Below, piece by piece: positions 28,228 to 39,876 of a stretch of DNA of 64,000 nucleotides; the first letter of the stretch is position 1, and each line of letters begins with the position of its first letter. Source of the stretch: Owenia fusiformis (lineage: Eukaryota; Annelida; Polychaeta; Sabellida; Oweniidae); assembly GCA_903813345.2 (NCBI GenBank), contig CAIIXF020000007.1, forward strand, positions 16,848,714 through 16,912,713, read 5' to 3'. The notes below the pieces were generated by a model that made no database searches, was not told where the DNA came from, and saw nothing but the letters and a program-made list of their open reading frames with translations. The position numbers were made by a program, and so were the translations under genes.

Positions 28228-29208
28228 CAAACACCATTACAATTGGATTAAGCTCTAGCATAATTCATCAAAACGGATCACCATTGTAAAGGATTAAACT
28301 CTAGCATAATTTCTCAAAACTGATCACCATTGTAAAGGATTAAACTCTAGCATAATTTCTCAAAACTGATCACCATTGTAAAGGATTAAACTCTAGCATT
28401 ATTTCTCAAAACTGATCACCATTGTAAAGGATTAAACTCTAGCATAATTTCTCAAAACTGATCACCATTGTAAAGGATTAAACTCTAGCATAATTTCTCA
28501 AAACTGATCACCATTGTAAAGGATTAAACTCTAGCATAATTTATCAAAACTGATCACCATTGTAAAGGATTAAACTCTAGCATAATTTATCAAAACTGAT
28601 CACCATTGTAAAGGATTAAACTCTAGCATAATTTATCAAAACTGATCACCATTGTAAAGGATTAAACTCTAGCATAATTTCTCAAAACTGATCACCATTG
28701 TAAAGGATTAAACTCTAGCATAATTTCTCAAAACTGATCACCATTGTAAAGGATTAAACTCTAGCATAATTTCTCAAAACTGATCACCATTGTAAAGGAT
28801 TAAACTCTAGCATAATTTATCAAAACTGATCACCATTGTAAAGGATTAAACTCTAGCATAATTTATCAAAACTGATCACCATTGTAAAGGATTAAACTCT
28901 AGCATAATTTCTCAAAACTGATCACCATTGTAAAAGATTAAACTCTAGCATAATTTATCAAAACTGATCACCATTGTAAAGGATTAAACTCTAGCATAAT
29001 TTATCAAAACTGATCACCATTGTAAAGGATTAAACTCTAGCATAATTTATCAAAACTGATCACCATTGTAAAGGATTAAAGTCTAGCATAATTCACTAAA
29101 ACTGATCACCATTGTAAAGGATTAACCTCTTGCATAATTAATTAAAACTGATCACCATTGTAAAGGATTAACCTCTAGCATAATTTATTAAAACTGATCA
29201 CCATTGTA
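28228..29208. repeat. 46-bp minisatellite
   Basis: About 21 highly similar units of AAAACTGATCACCATTGTAA + AGGATTAAACTCTAGCATAA + TTTCTC. The centre is nearly uniform and both edges are diverged, as expected for unequal exchange. It continues at 29498-29575 after an insertion. Confidence 0.9.
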
Positions 29209-29497
29209 ATACATCACGCGCAGAGTTTAGTCATAAACTACCCTCTGCCTAGTATAGACTATATTACAGTTTAGCAGCCCGGGTAATAAATCATTCCAAA
29301 TCTACCACACTGACCCTTCCTCAACCAATCTGCGAAGTGGAAGGAACGCGTGCTAAATACGTGCTCATTAATTATGCGGTAATGCCATAGGAAATGACCA
29401 TATAGAAAGTTGTCTGTATTTCGGAGATTTATTGTAAACTGAAAGAGTGAAGACGAAGCTCTCTTTTAAGAAGTGAAGTCAGACGAATGCAAAGGGT
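29209..29497. mobile_element. 289-bp insertion in the 46-bp array with 9-bp target duplication
   Basis: ACCATTGTA occurs at 29200-29208 and again at 29498-29506, and the array resumes in register after the second copy. The inserted DNA is more GC-rich (CATCACGCGCAGAG...GGAACGCGTGCTAAATACG). No clear inverted ends, so the class is unknown. Confidence 0.6.
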
Positions 29498-29575
29498 ACC
29501 ATTGTAAAGGATTAAAGTCTAGCATAATTTATTAAAACTGTTCACCATTGTAAAGGATAAAAGTCTAGCATAATT
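29498..29575. repeat. Tail of the 46-bp minisatellite
   Basis: About 1.5 units (ACCATTGTAAAGGATTAAAG, TCTAGCATAATT), diverged, after the insertion. Confidence 0.8.
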
Positions 29576-30416
29576 AAATTAACATCTAGCATTACATTAT
29601 CCTTTGCTTACATTAACATTAGATTATTATGTAATAATGTATTTTGAATTTGCGGTTACGCAAAAAATTTATGGAGGGTTACGCAAACCTTGTTTATATA
29701 TGTAATCCCGATTCATTTCATATTGACGTTCCGTCAAAGTAACTATGTAGTTGTGAAACAGTGATAAGAAGTGCTTGCACAATGTTTTAAATTACTCTTG
29801 AATTACTGTTAAAGCTTGACAGATCAAAAACATTTTTGATAACATAATGCCAGCTTCGATGTGGCTCATTTGAGCTGTTTTGGTGTCAAATGAAAGATAA
29901 AGTACTTATCAATCCATTGGAAGTATAATGAAATTGTCAATAAAGCAAGCCACATGAGTTTAGTTAAAATACATAGGAGTTCAATCAATGTCATACCTGC
30001 ATAATACCAGGTCAACAAATGGTTTTTAGAAATGAATCTATTATCTGTATATAGTCTGTATATACTAATGGATAGTAGATTGGTTTCACCTCTAAACTAT
30101 TATGTGCCCGTTGAATATTTAATGCCATCAAGTGAACAAAGGAATCTAGGATGCAAAATGCGCACTATTCAGCCTGGAAGAATGTCAATTGTATTCCCAA
30201 TGAATGCCTTCAAGTTCCCTTTCTACAATAATCTTCATAGTTGTCCACAAATGATGATCTAAAATGTCATTAATGGATTACACTTTCATAGAAAAACCAT
30301 TCATTGAGATAAGCATTGTTCAATAACATAATTGAGGTGAAGAATTAAATACTTGTCCAGAACTACTTTATTAATGAACTGGAACTGTTGAAAACAAGAC
30401 TTCTCCTTCTCTACGG
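29576..30416. other. Intergenic, nothing recognised
   Basis: No coding signal beyond chance frames; no arrays. Confidence 0.35.
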
Positions 30417-31608
30417 TTAAACTACATTCACACCAACGGCGAATGCCACGCTTTAAATCGGCGAGCAAAGCGGCACCAAAGCATGGCGCTTTAAAGGGAC
30501 TTGTAAAGCGGCACCTTAGCGTAACAAAACTTGATTAAAGCGTCGGGGTCGTAATAGGTCGTAGAAAAGCTCGAAGTAAAGCGGGATGTTCGGCAAGAGC
30601 GCCAAAAATGTTTAAACTATTTTTGGGCGCTCCGTTACGAATTGATTAAAGCGCCGAGAGCGTATCAAAGCTTAACAAACCGTAACAAAGCTTGACCCAA
30701 AGCGTAGGAAAGCTTAACAGAGCTTGGTTCAAAGCGGGGACCCCAGTCTCTTCACGGTCTGTTACCACTTGACACGCTTCGTTTAGATGTCTCAAGCTTT
30801 GCTACGATCTGGCATGAAGATATGACACGAGGTCAGATGCTTTCATCAATATCTGACACTCTTTGTTACGCTTTCATGAAGGACTCCCAAGCTTTTTAAC
30901 GAATTGAGACGCTTTAATCAAGGATTGAAACGCTTTGTTAAGCTTTGTTACGCTTGACAAGCTTCCTCACGCTCTTTCACGCCGTGCGACAAACATCATG
31001 TCTTCTTCAGATAGGTCATGATCTGGTCCATCTGGAAATTCTGGATCTTGTTGTTCTGCCATCGTCTTCTCGAGTCACAGATGCAATGGTTTTATGGATC
31101 TACTGCATCTTTATACAGCCATTTGATCAAAAGCGTCATGATAAAGGCGATCTCGAAAATGCACAACAGAGCTTGGCAATCGTATCAGAGCCTGATTAAA
31201 GAGTCATAATCGCATCAAAGCGTAATAATGCTTACCAAAGCTTATCAAAGCGTGATTTTAAGCGTAACAAAGCCTGGTCGAAGCGGGATCATAGAGTGAG
31301 GAACCGTAACAAGTCGGGAAATCAGAGCTTATCAGAGCGTAACATTACTTAGGAGATTGTGATATTTTTGGAAAAGTAAACATAAATGACAGTGCTTTGC
31401 TCGCCGATTTAAAGCGTGGCATTCGCCGTTGGTGTGAAAGTAGCTTTAAAAATGTTGGTATCCTTGCCGAATATCCCGCTTTACTCCAAGCTTTTCTACG
31501 ACCTATTACGACCCCGACGCTTTAATCAAGCTTTGTTACGCTTTGGTGCCGCTTTACAAGCAACTTTAAAGCGCCATCAAAACGCCGTTGGTGTGAACGT
31601 AGCTTTAA
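30417..31608. mobile_element. 1.2-kb element with about 190-bp terminal inverted repeats and TTAA ends
   Basis: The left end TTAAACTACATTCACACCAA (30417) and right end (complement TTAAAGCTACGTTCACACCA, to 31608) are inverted. The match continues inward through GTCGTAATAGGTCGTAGAAA for about 190 bp. The interior is made of AAAGCGTAACAAAGCTTGA-like words that switch strand near 30760 and 31140. No transposase. TTAA at both ends fits piggyBac- or Kolobok-like targets, an inference. Confidence 0.75.
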
Positions 31609-34440
31609 GACTTACTAAAACGCCACATCCAAAATACAATACATCACTTATGTGCCTGAATGTATATTAATGAAAACTTTGGCCCATATTCTGTAAACTA
31701 TAATCCTTAGCCCATATTCTATCAAATATAATCCTTTCCATATGTGCCTGAAAGTATATCATTTTAACATTAGCCTTCAATCTTTATATATTATCTTTTG
31801 CTTATGCGCTTGTATGTTTATTACTGACAATGAAAAGATTGGTCCATATTGTTTGTAAAATATATTTCCTTTGGTTGTGTGTCTGGATGTATGAAAACTT
31901 TAGCCCATATTCTGTAAAATATAATCCTTGGCTTATGTGATGTGCCTAAATTTAGCCTATATTACTTATCTGAGAACATTGTCCCATCCCATATTATGTT
32001 AATAAAATGGAGAAGGATTAGTACCTTAATAGAGGAGAATCTGGTGTGTCATACAATTAAATGAGACAATGCATCAAGTGACAAGAGTTCAGATTTAAGC
32101 CTCTCCTCTACAATGGAATTATGAACTTAATAAAATGATTAGGAGCAGAATATTGACCATAGTCATCAGTCAATACCTCTATGGCATAGTGAGAGTATCA
32201 GATATCAAACTGTGAAACAGATTATCAATACCTCAATTACAATATCTACAGAACTGTTTGTCTAACATAAAATGTGCTAAGTGATGACTTGGTACGGCAA
32301 GTTGAAAAAGTCAATAATTTGCAACATTTTCTGGTTTATTTTTTTTTTATTTGGTAACACAGTAGGCAATATCATAAATACACACATTTCGAAAAATTTG
32401 AAAAATCTAGCTTCAACAAATTTGAAAAAATAACAGATATGAGTATAAATGCTCTTTTGAAGCCAATTGCAAATCAATAAACAAGTCGTTGACCTGACAG
32501 CACAATTACAATTAAAAAACGTTATCTCTAAATCGAGGTTTTAAAGGGTCAATCATCAACATCTCAAAGATGCACTTAACATATCATTTCACCATGTTGC
32601 AAATTCAGCCAACAGATTGCTGCCAGAGTACTCATTAATAAAATCCAAAACAACGGAATGACAAAATTCAAATACATAAATTAACATTATAATATTGTTC
32701 AGGAAATAATAAATACATACCAGGTTCTTCATCGTTAATGACCCACCAGTTAATCCAATAATCAAGACACCTGCCAGTTAATCCAATAATCAAGACACCT
32801 GAAATATAAAATATTGTAATTATTATAAAGGCACCCCTATTACTATAATGAACATTGCGTGACAAGTAAATAACTTATTTAAAATATATAAGCGGAAGTC
32901 AAGGGTAAGGACCAAAAACATAAAAAAGATTGTCTATTCTAGAATATTTATTCATTCATTTATTACACCTTTAAAATGGTGCCACAGAGATTGTATATAT
33001 GTGTAGGACGCTGATAAAGAATAACATGCAAAATGTCACCACCTGCCATTTGCTACAGATGCTGACAACCAAAATTAGAACACCAACTGCTGTCCACAAA
33101 ATTGTTGGAGAGTATAAAATTAACAATATGTCACCATTTGTGGTGGTAACATAAAAACAGACAGATGTTTACAAATAAATTTTTCGAGGGTCAAATGTCA
33201 CTAAACCAAAATTCCAAATTAAACAAATTAGTTGAGTTGCCCTTAGTTCATTCTGATGGTCCTACTGAATGGGTAACCAAGATTAAACATTGATTCTTAT
33301 TTGGAAGTACAAAAACACAATAACCAGAAAAAACTGGATTCAAAAGACGTTTTTTTGAAAAACAAAATGAATGGTTAGGTTGTCCAAGATCTTAGGTTAT
33401 TTTTACTAAGTAAGTCACCGAGAATAAACATGAAATTCATGCAAGTGTATTTCGGGGAAGTCCTAAACACTTAGGCAGAAAGAATAGAGGATAATAGACA
33501 AGTAGAAGGGAACAAAAAACAATTGCACAGAAAAACAAAATATGTTAATAAAGACAGTTATATAAAAAATATTTAAATAATGTTTGCATTAAATTGTTGC
33601 CAATCAGTCAACATTACATAAAGGGACCTTGTTTTTTTACAGAATGTTTTCAATAATTGGTTTAAGAGAAAAACATTGTTGAATTCAGTTCACCATATCG
33701 ATACCTATCCTTTCCTCAGACTCAGAGTAAAGATTAAGGTAATGAATCAATGGATAGATAGATTTATTATTTACTCACATTTTAGCGAATGTATTATAAA
33801 ACGAAGGTGGTTGGGTCGCTAAGGCTTTATAACTCTTTCATCCACAGATAAATATTTGTTGCCTGTAAAAAATACATTAATTTCCCTAGAGAATGCGCTA
33901 TACAGAATCGCTCTCTGAACTTGCTGTGTAACATGATCTCATTTTTAGTAGGATAAGGTCACAAATTTTACTGAAAAGATCAGTTATAATCCTTAAGTAA
34001 TGTAAGCACGTTGAGTAATAAGGATCGATCATACACACAGGGTGTAAATGGCGCATAGTATATACCTTTTCCTCCTATTATACATAATGTATTCAATCTT
34101 TGTATTGATGAATTCCCTGACTTATTGTCTGAATGCGGTAAGACATGTAAGAGGACATTCAATCAAGATACCAAATGAGAATTGAACAAATGGTGACATA
34201 CTCATAAAGAAGAGACTATATTTGTTTAAACTATACTTGTTTCTCTTTTTGTTTGCCTTAGATATATTTCTATAGGTTTCAAAAGAAATAAAATCTTCTA
34301 TTCCTACCATAGTTCAAACCAAGATATATGAGACTGCCAATTAATCCTTCATGGAAGGAAGTTACAATTCAAAAGGATTAGTGGTTGCTGTGGTTTCCCC
34401 TGTTACCAATCTATGATTGGGTTCATTTAAGTTGTTGTCT
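31609..34440. other. Intergenic with weak repeats, no gene
   Basis: 31650-31960 has four loose copies of GCCCATATTCTGTAAAATAT and TATGTGCCTGAATGTAT. A 27-bp direct duplication (GTTAATCCAATAATCAAGAC) lies at 32750-32804. The remainder shows no gene. Confidence 0.4.
33487..33700 (+). repeat. Diverged dispersed repeat, copy 1
   Basis: AAATTGTTGCCAATCAGTCA, CAGAATGTTTTCAATAATTG and GGTTTAAGAGAAAAACA match a copy at 37452-37632 in the same orientation. Part of it (TCAGTTCACCATATCG) is seen inverted near 36985-37035. Confidence 0.6.
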
Positions 34441-34448
34441 TTCACCCT

Positions 34449-34985
34449 TGGTATACGCAGCTAACGAAAATTGACCGGTACGGGTCAAAAGCTGGACCGG
34501 TACGGGTTAACGGTTTTATTTGAATTTAAAATAGCCATAACTTGCTCAATATTGACTTCCTCGTGTCTAATTTGAAATATATGACGCCTCCCGATGCTTT
34601 TAAGTACCCCAATTTTTTACAGATTTTTAAACGGACCAAAACTTTCTAAATGCGCATTTATGCTCTTTTCTCTTGAGAACGACTGTCTCATTTTCACGAT
34701 AACTTTTATTTAGTACTTCTAACATATAAGATTTATTTTTCCCCATCAAGGTATGATGTAAATGACATGCTATTTACATCTTGTGAGTTTCAATGACGCG
34801 GGTTTGATTTTATAAAAAATGCCAAACTTTGTGACAAAGAATTTCATCAGCTATTGCCCCGAACCGGTCCGTCTTCTCGCTGCAAGCAGATTGCCCCGAA
34901 CCGGTCCGTCTTCTCGCTGCAAGCAGGATGAAATTCTTTGTCACAAAGTTTGGCAATTTTTATAAAATCAAGTCGCTTTGCTGAT
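34449..34985. repeat. Inverted repeat around a 37-bp tandem duplication
   Basis: Arms at about 34810-34851 and 34927-34968 are complementary (ATGCCAAACTTTGTGACAAA). Between them, ATTGCCCCGAACCGGTCCGT + CTTCTCGCTGCAAGCAG occurs twice in tandem. GGACCGGTACGGGT is duplicated at 34475-34507. The GC content is unlike the surroundings. Confidence 0.65.
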
Positions 34986-35700
34986 ATAGCAGTATCAATG
35001 AAATGTTAGCATAACTTTTTTCAACATGTCTTAATTGCCAGCTTTAGTTGAGCAATTTTTTAGATTGGATGCCTTCATACAATCTCCTGGGGACCTTTCC
35101 ATACCCTATACTCACTGGGGTTTGCATCAGGGCTATTAGCTTGGCGGCCATCAGGCCATATCAGTTCAGAAACATTTTGCAAATTATGCTTATTTCTCAT
35201 GGCACACCACATGTTTAAGTGAGACACTGGTGACATATTTTATTCAAGTAAAAGTGTACAATTCATGACCCATGGCTAGATAACAACTTCAAGTTTCATT
35301 TGGTATGCAAATTATGATTTTGTACCTAAAAAGTTATAGCATTTTGAAAAAAAGTGGCGTTTTTTTGGCCCCACCCTGTATATTCCACTTACCCTTTTAT
35401 TGTTTCTCCAAATATATTCTTAGAAAATCAAATTTGAAAGGTGATAATCTGGGCAATTATGTGCCATTTCAATCAAAAGTTTTGTTGCTACCTAAAAACC
35501 AGCAATTGGGATGTCACGTCATGGACCAGTCCATACAAATGGGAGTGGTGCCAGGTTGAAATAGATGTGATTTGTGGTTGAGGAACTGTTGATTTATGGT
35601 CACAGAAAAGGATGTTGATGGAAAACTTATATTCAAACTTATATATGCAGGCAGGGACTTTTAATGGACAAGAAAGTCGAGTGATAATAGACCTGATCAT
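34986..35700. other. Intergenic, nothing recognised
   Basis: No supported gene; frames here are short and compositionally random. Confidence 0.35.
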
Positions 35701-35707
35701 ATAGCTT

Positions 35708-35845
35708 AATCTCTTGACTACCTGAAGTGACAAGATATCTCGTCACCTCAGAAATGACCTTGAAACCCAGAGTGACGAGAAAAACCGTCACAAAATTTTT
35801 CACTAAAATTGCTCTTACTTGAACAATTTTCATCCAATTTAAATA
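35708..35845. repeat. Left member of a 2.6-kb-spaced inverted pair
   Basis: CTCGTCACCTCAGAAATGAC + CTTGAAACCCAGAGTGACGA reads as the complement of 38343-38485, over about 135 bp. Confidence 0.65.
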
Positions 35846-38342
35846 ATCTCTGCCTTCTGATTTTACTAAGTTGAGCATCAAAAGTTGTATGTAGTAAAAT
35901 GCCAAAAGGTGACAAAAATGAAAAATTCTCTGGTTTCAATCGATTTTAGAGCCTGGGATTCAAGAGGTTAAATGGAACATTGGTCTCTAAGAGAGAAATA
36001 TTCCTATTAAATTTTGATTGATTTGATGAATTCACAAGCGCATTTATTAATTCATGGAAGTGATACTATAACTGATACAAGTATATTTATAAAATGTTAA
36101 CAATAAAAGTAATAGTTGTTCTTTGATTGAATTTTAATCATATCAAAGTACCAATGAAATTATGTATAAAATATGCATCCTCTCCCAGCTTGAGATATTG
36201 AGCCTCTAAAACAAGGGACTCAGGGGTCCGTTTTTGAAACCATTGTTACTTACAATTTGGTTCAAGTCATTGTTCAACATAAAATAGACAATGATTTTCT
36301 CGGAATCGTAAATTAAGATCATACCAAAAACGAACCCCTGTATCTTAATGCACAAATGGGAAGGTGTACTTGTTTAGTTAATAAACTTTGTAGAAAAATC
36401 AGTGCAGTATTAGACTAACAATCCTTGATTTTCAAACGTTCCATAGGTCTAAAATTCAAATTAACGGTTTTGTGGGGGAATAATGTGGTTTCGAAATGAA
36501 CACAGTAGACCCTACGTAAATACAGACTCTTATTGTTCAATACAAAATCTAAACAAATATTTGTTGTGTATCCTGTCTATTCAAGTTTGAATAATTTTTT
36601 ACTGGCATTAATTCGAAGAAACCCGAACATTATTAAATCTCTGTACTTTAAATCTTCCCTGAAGTCTAGAGAGGTCTTAATCAAAATGAGAATGAGATCA
36701 TTACTTACTTCTTCTCAGAAGTCTGAAAGACAATGTGAGTCTGTCTACTCTTAAAGTGCAACATGGTCTTAATCAAAATAATACAAGGACACAAACGTGT
36801 ACAACGTCCTTACCAATGGTTGATCCTATAGAGATTTTTCTTTCTAAATGCCCAACACTAATCAATTGAACAGACAAAATTTTAGGAGAAAAAAACTAAA
36901 ATGGCAACCTAAACATTTACCAATAATGCCCAAAAGTTGATCAGTTTGAAATTTTCATACGAAGAATCAGCCTTGAAAAGGATTGGTAACGATATGGTGA
37001 ACTTTTTGAACACACGTTTCTCTTAAACCAGTCATAAAAAAATTCTGAACATTTTACACATTGTCAATTTAACGGTCATCCTTTGAATGGTAACACTATA
37101 ATTTAAATTTTTTCTCTACATAGTTTTAGAAAACACATCAGACACTTCTTTTGTTCTTGGTATCATATGTTCGGAATGAAATGCAACATATTTCTGAACC
37201 TAGGTCTCTCAATATTGTAATTGTACAAAGGAAATTTTGGTTGATTTAAAAAAGTATCTTGTTCATGAAACAAAATAATTATCTTAATTTTCATCTATTT
37301 TGGGGGTTTTTGTTTTAATTTTTTGAATACTTTTTTGTAAAATCAACCAAAATTTCCTTTGTATAACTTTAATATTGAGAGGGCTAAGAAAATGTTGTAT
37401 ATGCTATTTTGTTCCAACAAGGTTCAGAAAGATATTTTATTTCATTCTCAAGAATTGGTAGAAAGGAGCAAAAAACAATTGTACTAAAAAACAAAAAATG
37501 TTAAGAAAAACAGTTCTTTAAAAAAATATATATAAATAATTTTTGCATTAAATTGTTGTCAATCAGTCAACATTTCATAAAGGACCGTTTTTTACAGAAT
37601 GTTTTCAATAATTGGTTTAAGAGAAAAACAGACTTTGTAGAAAAGATTTTAGGACAGAAAATCCAAAATGGGCACCTTAACACTTACCCTGAATGCCCAA
37701 AATCTAATCAGTTCCAGAGATTTTTATACAAAGAATTATCCCTGAAAATTTTTCGTGTGTTAGGGTGATAACTGAAATACCTGTTGATTCAAATTCAACT
37801 GGACGGATTTTGTTTAAACTTTATGCTGTTATATGCTGATACCTACGAACAAAGGAGTTCTGTTCAAGATGAAATTTTCAAGGCTGGCTGCTATTTATCA
37901 AAAAACATGTTTTGTTCTGTTGGATTTGCTTCTTCTATCTGGAGTTGATGTTTTCTAGCTAATCTAGGGGGTATTTTCGGCCAACCCTATGTAATCTCAA
38001 GTATCAAGAATCTGAGAAAAGTATCTTGAATCTTTGCCTTTTAACATATACATCACAAAATGACGAGAAAAAAGAAGCAAATATACATCATATAAATAGA
38101 TGTCACCTCATCCAAAAACACTCAATAACATCTAATAATCAACAGAAGTATATTGAAAAGAAATGCTTAACTATTTGTGATATCTACCATCAAATATGGT
38201 TGTGGTAACATTTTATTTTTATTGTTGTTGTATGAAAATGTATAAATCCTGTATAAATACCGCATATTGCGTTTTAGGTGAAGGTCGACCTCAAACACAA
38301 GGAAGAAACTGGTTTGTTTTACACCTCACTACTTATCTTTTG
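35846..38342. other. Interior between the inverted pair; no gene recognised
   Basis: Holds smaller inverted repeats: 36216-36345 (CAGGGGTCCGTTTTTG mirrored by AAAAACGAACCCCTG) and 37206-37383 (ACAAAGGAAATTTTGGTTGA mirrored by TCAACCAAAATTTCCTTTGT). The second copy of the 33.5-kb repeat is at 37452-37632. The 71-residue frame at 37553-37768 is part of that repeat. Confidence 0.5.
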
Positions 38343-38485
38343 TGTAAATTAGATGAAAATTGTTCAAATAAGAGCAACTTTAGTGAAAAATATTGTGATG
38401 GATTATCTCGTCACTCTGGGTTTCAAGGTCATTTCTGAGGTGACGAGAAATTTCTCGTCACTCTGGGTAGTCAAGAGGTAAATGT
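38343..38485. repeat. Right member of the inverted pair
   Basis: GATGAAAATTGTTCAAATAA, then GTCACTCTGGGTTTCAAGGT, complementary to the left member. It ends CTCTGGGTAGTCAAGAGGTA, which resembles the left start. Confidence 0.65.
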
Positions 38486-39800
38486 CATATCTGGAATCTA
38501 TCTAAAGGTGCCAATAAACAAGATGCGAGTAGGTAGTTACCAGTTTCACAACTAGGTGGCTAATTGGGGCAGACAGCATGGCATACATAGTAGAAAGCTT
38601 ACTACCTATCTAGTCTATTGAGGAATTGTGAATATAGAGCCAAATAGGGAAGGACAAAAGTAAAACACAAAACCTGGTATGCAAAAATATATATCAGAGC
38701 ATCACCAGTTAGTTACCAGTTGTAATCCCATGAGTTGATGCTTAATTTAAGGAATATCCTTGAACCTGGTTTAGGTGAAACTTCCTTAGTACCAATGATT
38801 TAAATTTTAGAAAGTCTAGAAAGCGTAGTATTCATTTTTAAATGTACATTATATAATCTTTGCCTGTGAGTTTTCTGACTAAAATGTTGTCTGAATTTCA
38901 AATATTTTGAGCATCGGCCTAATATGCGAGACTCTGTTTTCCATGCTATTGATAATGGTTTTGGGACATTGGGTATTTCTTTTCACTTTGACTGAATGTG
39001 TTCTTAAATGTTTCTCAGCTGTGCTTTTTTGTTATACTTTTTAGTCTCTATTCTTTGGCACTTTTGTTGTAACATATCAGATTTTGGTTGGCAGATACAA
39101 TAAATTATGTGTGTTAGATTCAAATTTTGAAATTTTAATCTCATAATTATTACTCTATTATATTCAAATTAATATATATTACATCTTTCTAAAGATATTC
39201 TGAACATGACAAAATTGGGAGACATAATGTAACACCCTGTATATGGATTCAACCCAAAATATAATTATTAGAATAATTCGACTTGTCTGGTTTTCCATTA
39301 CATGTCTGAGTTCTCAATCATTGAGGTATTAAACAAATAGTAGTTATTTCTATAGATAGCATATTGGCTTCAAATCATCCATAATCATATGTAATCCTAT
39401 ATAAATCATGAAATATTAGCCACTAAAAAGTCAAAGTCTCATAACACGATTTTGTATCCTTTCCATTTAATAGGGAATATAATGCAATTTTCAAAGTTAA
39501 AACTTACATAACATGAACACAGAGTATTTATCAATGTAAACAAAAGTATGTCCATTGACTATACACACTGAAAAACCAGTCAGGAACTATTATTTAGAAT
39601 CGGGGCATTATATCATTTTTGAATGCTAATCATTTGACAGTTTGATTATTTAATTTACAGCAATAAAATCTAAAACAAACATAATCAATTGAAAAGGATA
39701 TTAGAAATACATTTTGTCATAAAATGAAAAGAATAATTTTGATAAAGACCTAGCTAATAAAGATAAATATGTGAATAATTGTCCCATTTAACTTCACAAT
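38486..39800. other. Intergenic, nothing recognised
   Basis: AT-rich; an ACACCCTGTATA string at 39232 resembles an element terminus but no partner was found. Confidence 0.35.
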
Positions 39801-39876
39801 TTTGTTTTTAAAAGACAATATTGTGAAATACCTCATTCTATATTGTGTATGATTCCAACAACAAGTCGAAGTCAAA

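Noticed and set aside
28228-29208. CRISPR-like regular array
   Set aside because: The units are contiguous with no unique spacers, and the window is eukaryotic; it is a minisatellite. The same holds for the 79-bp array at 42-46 kb.
30945-31670. Plus-strand frames of 84 residues
   Set aside because: Inside the long-TIR element and made of its repeated words; no protein homology recognised.
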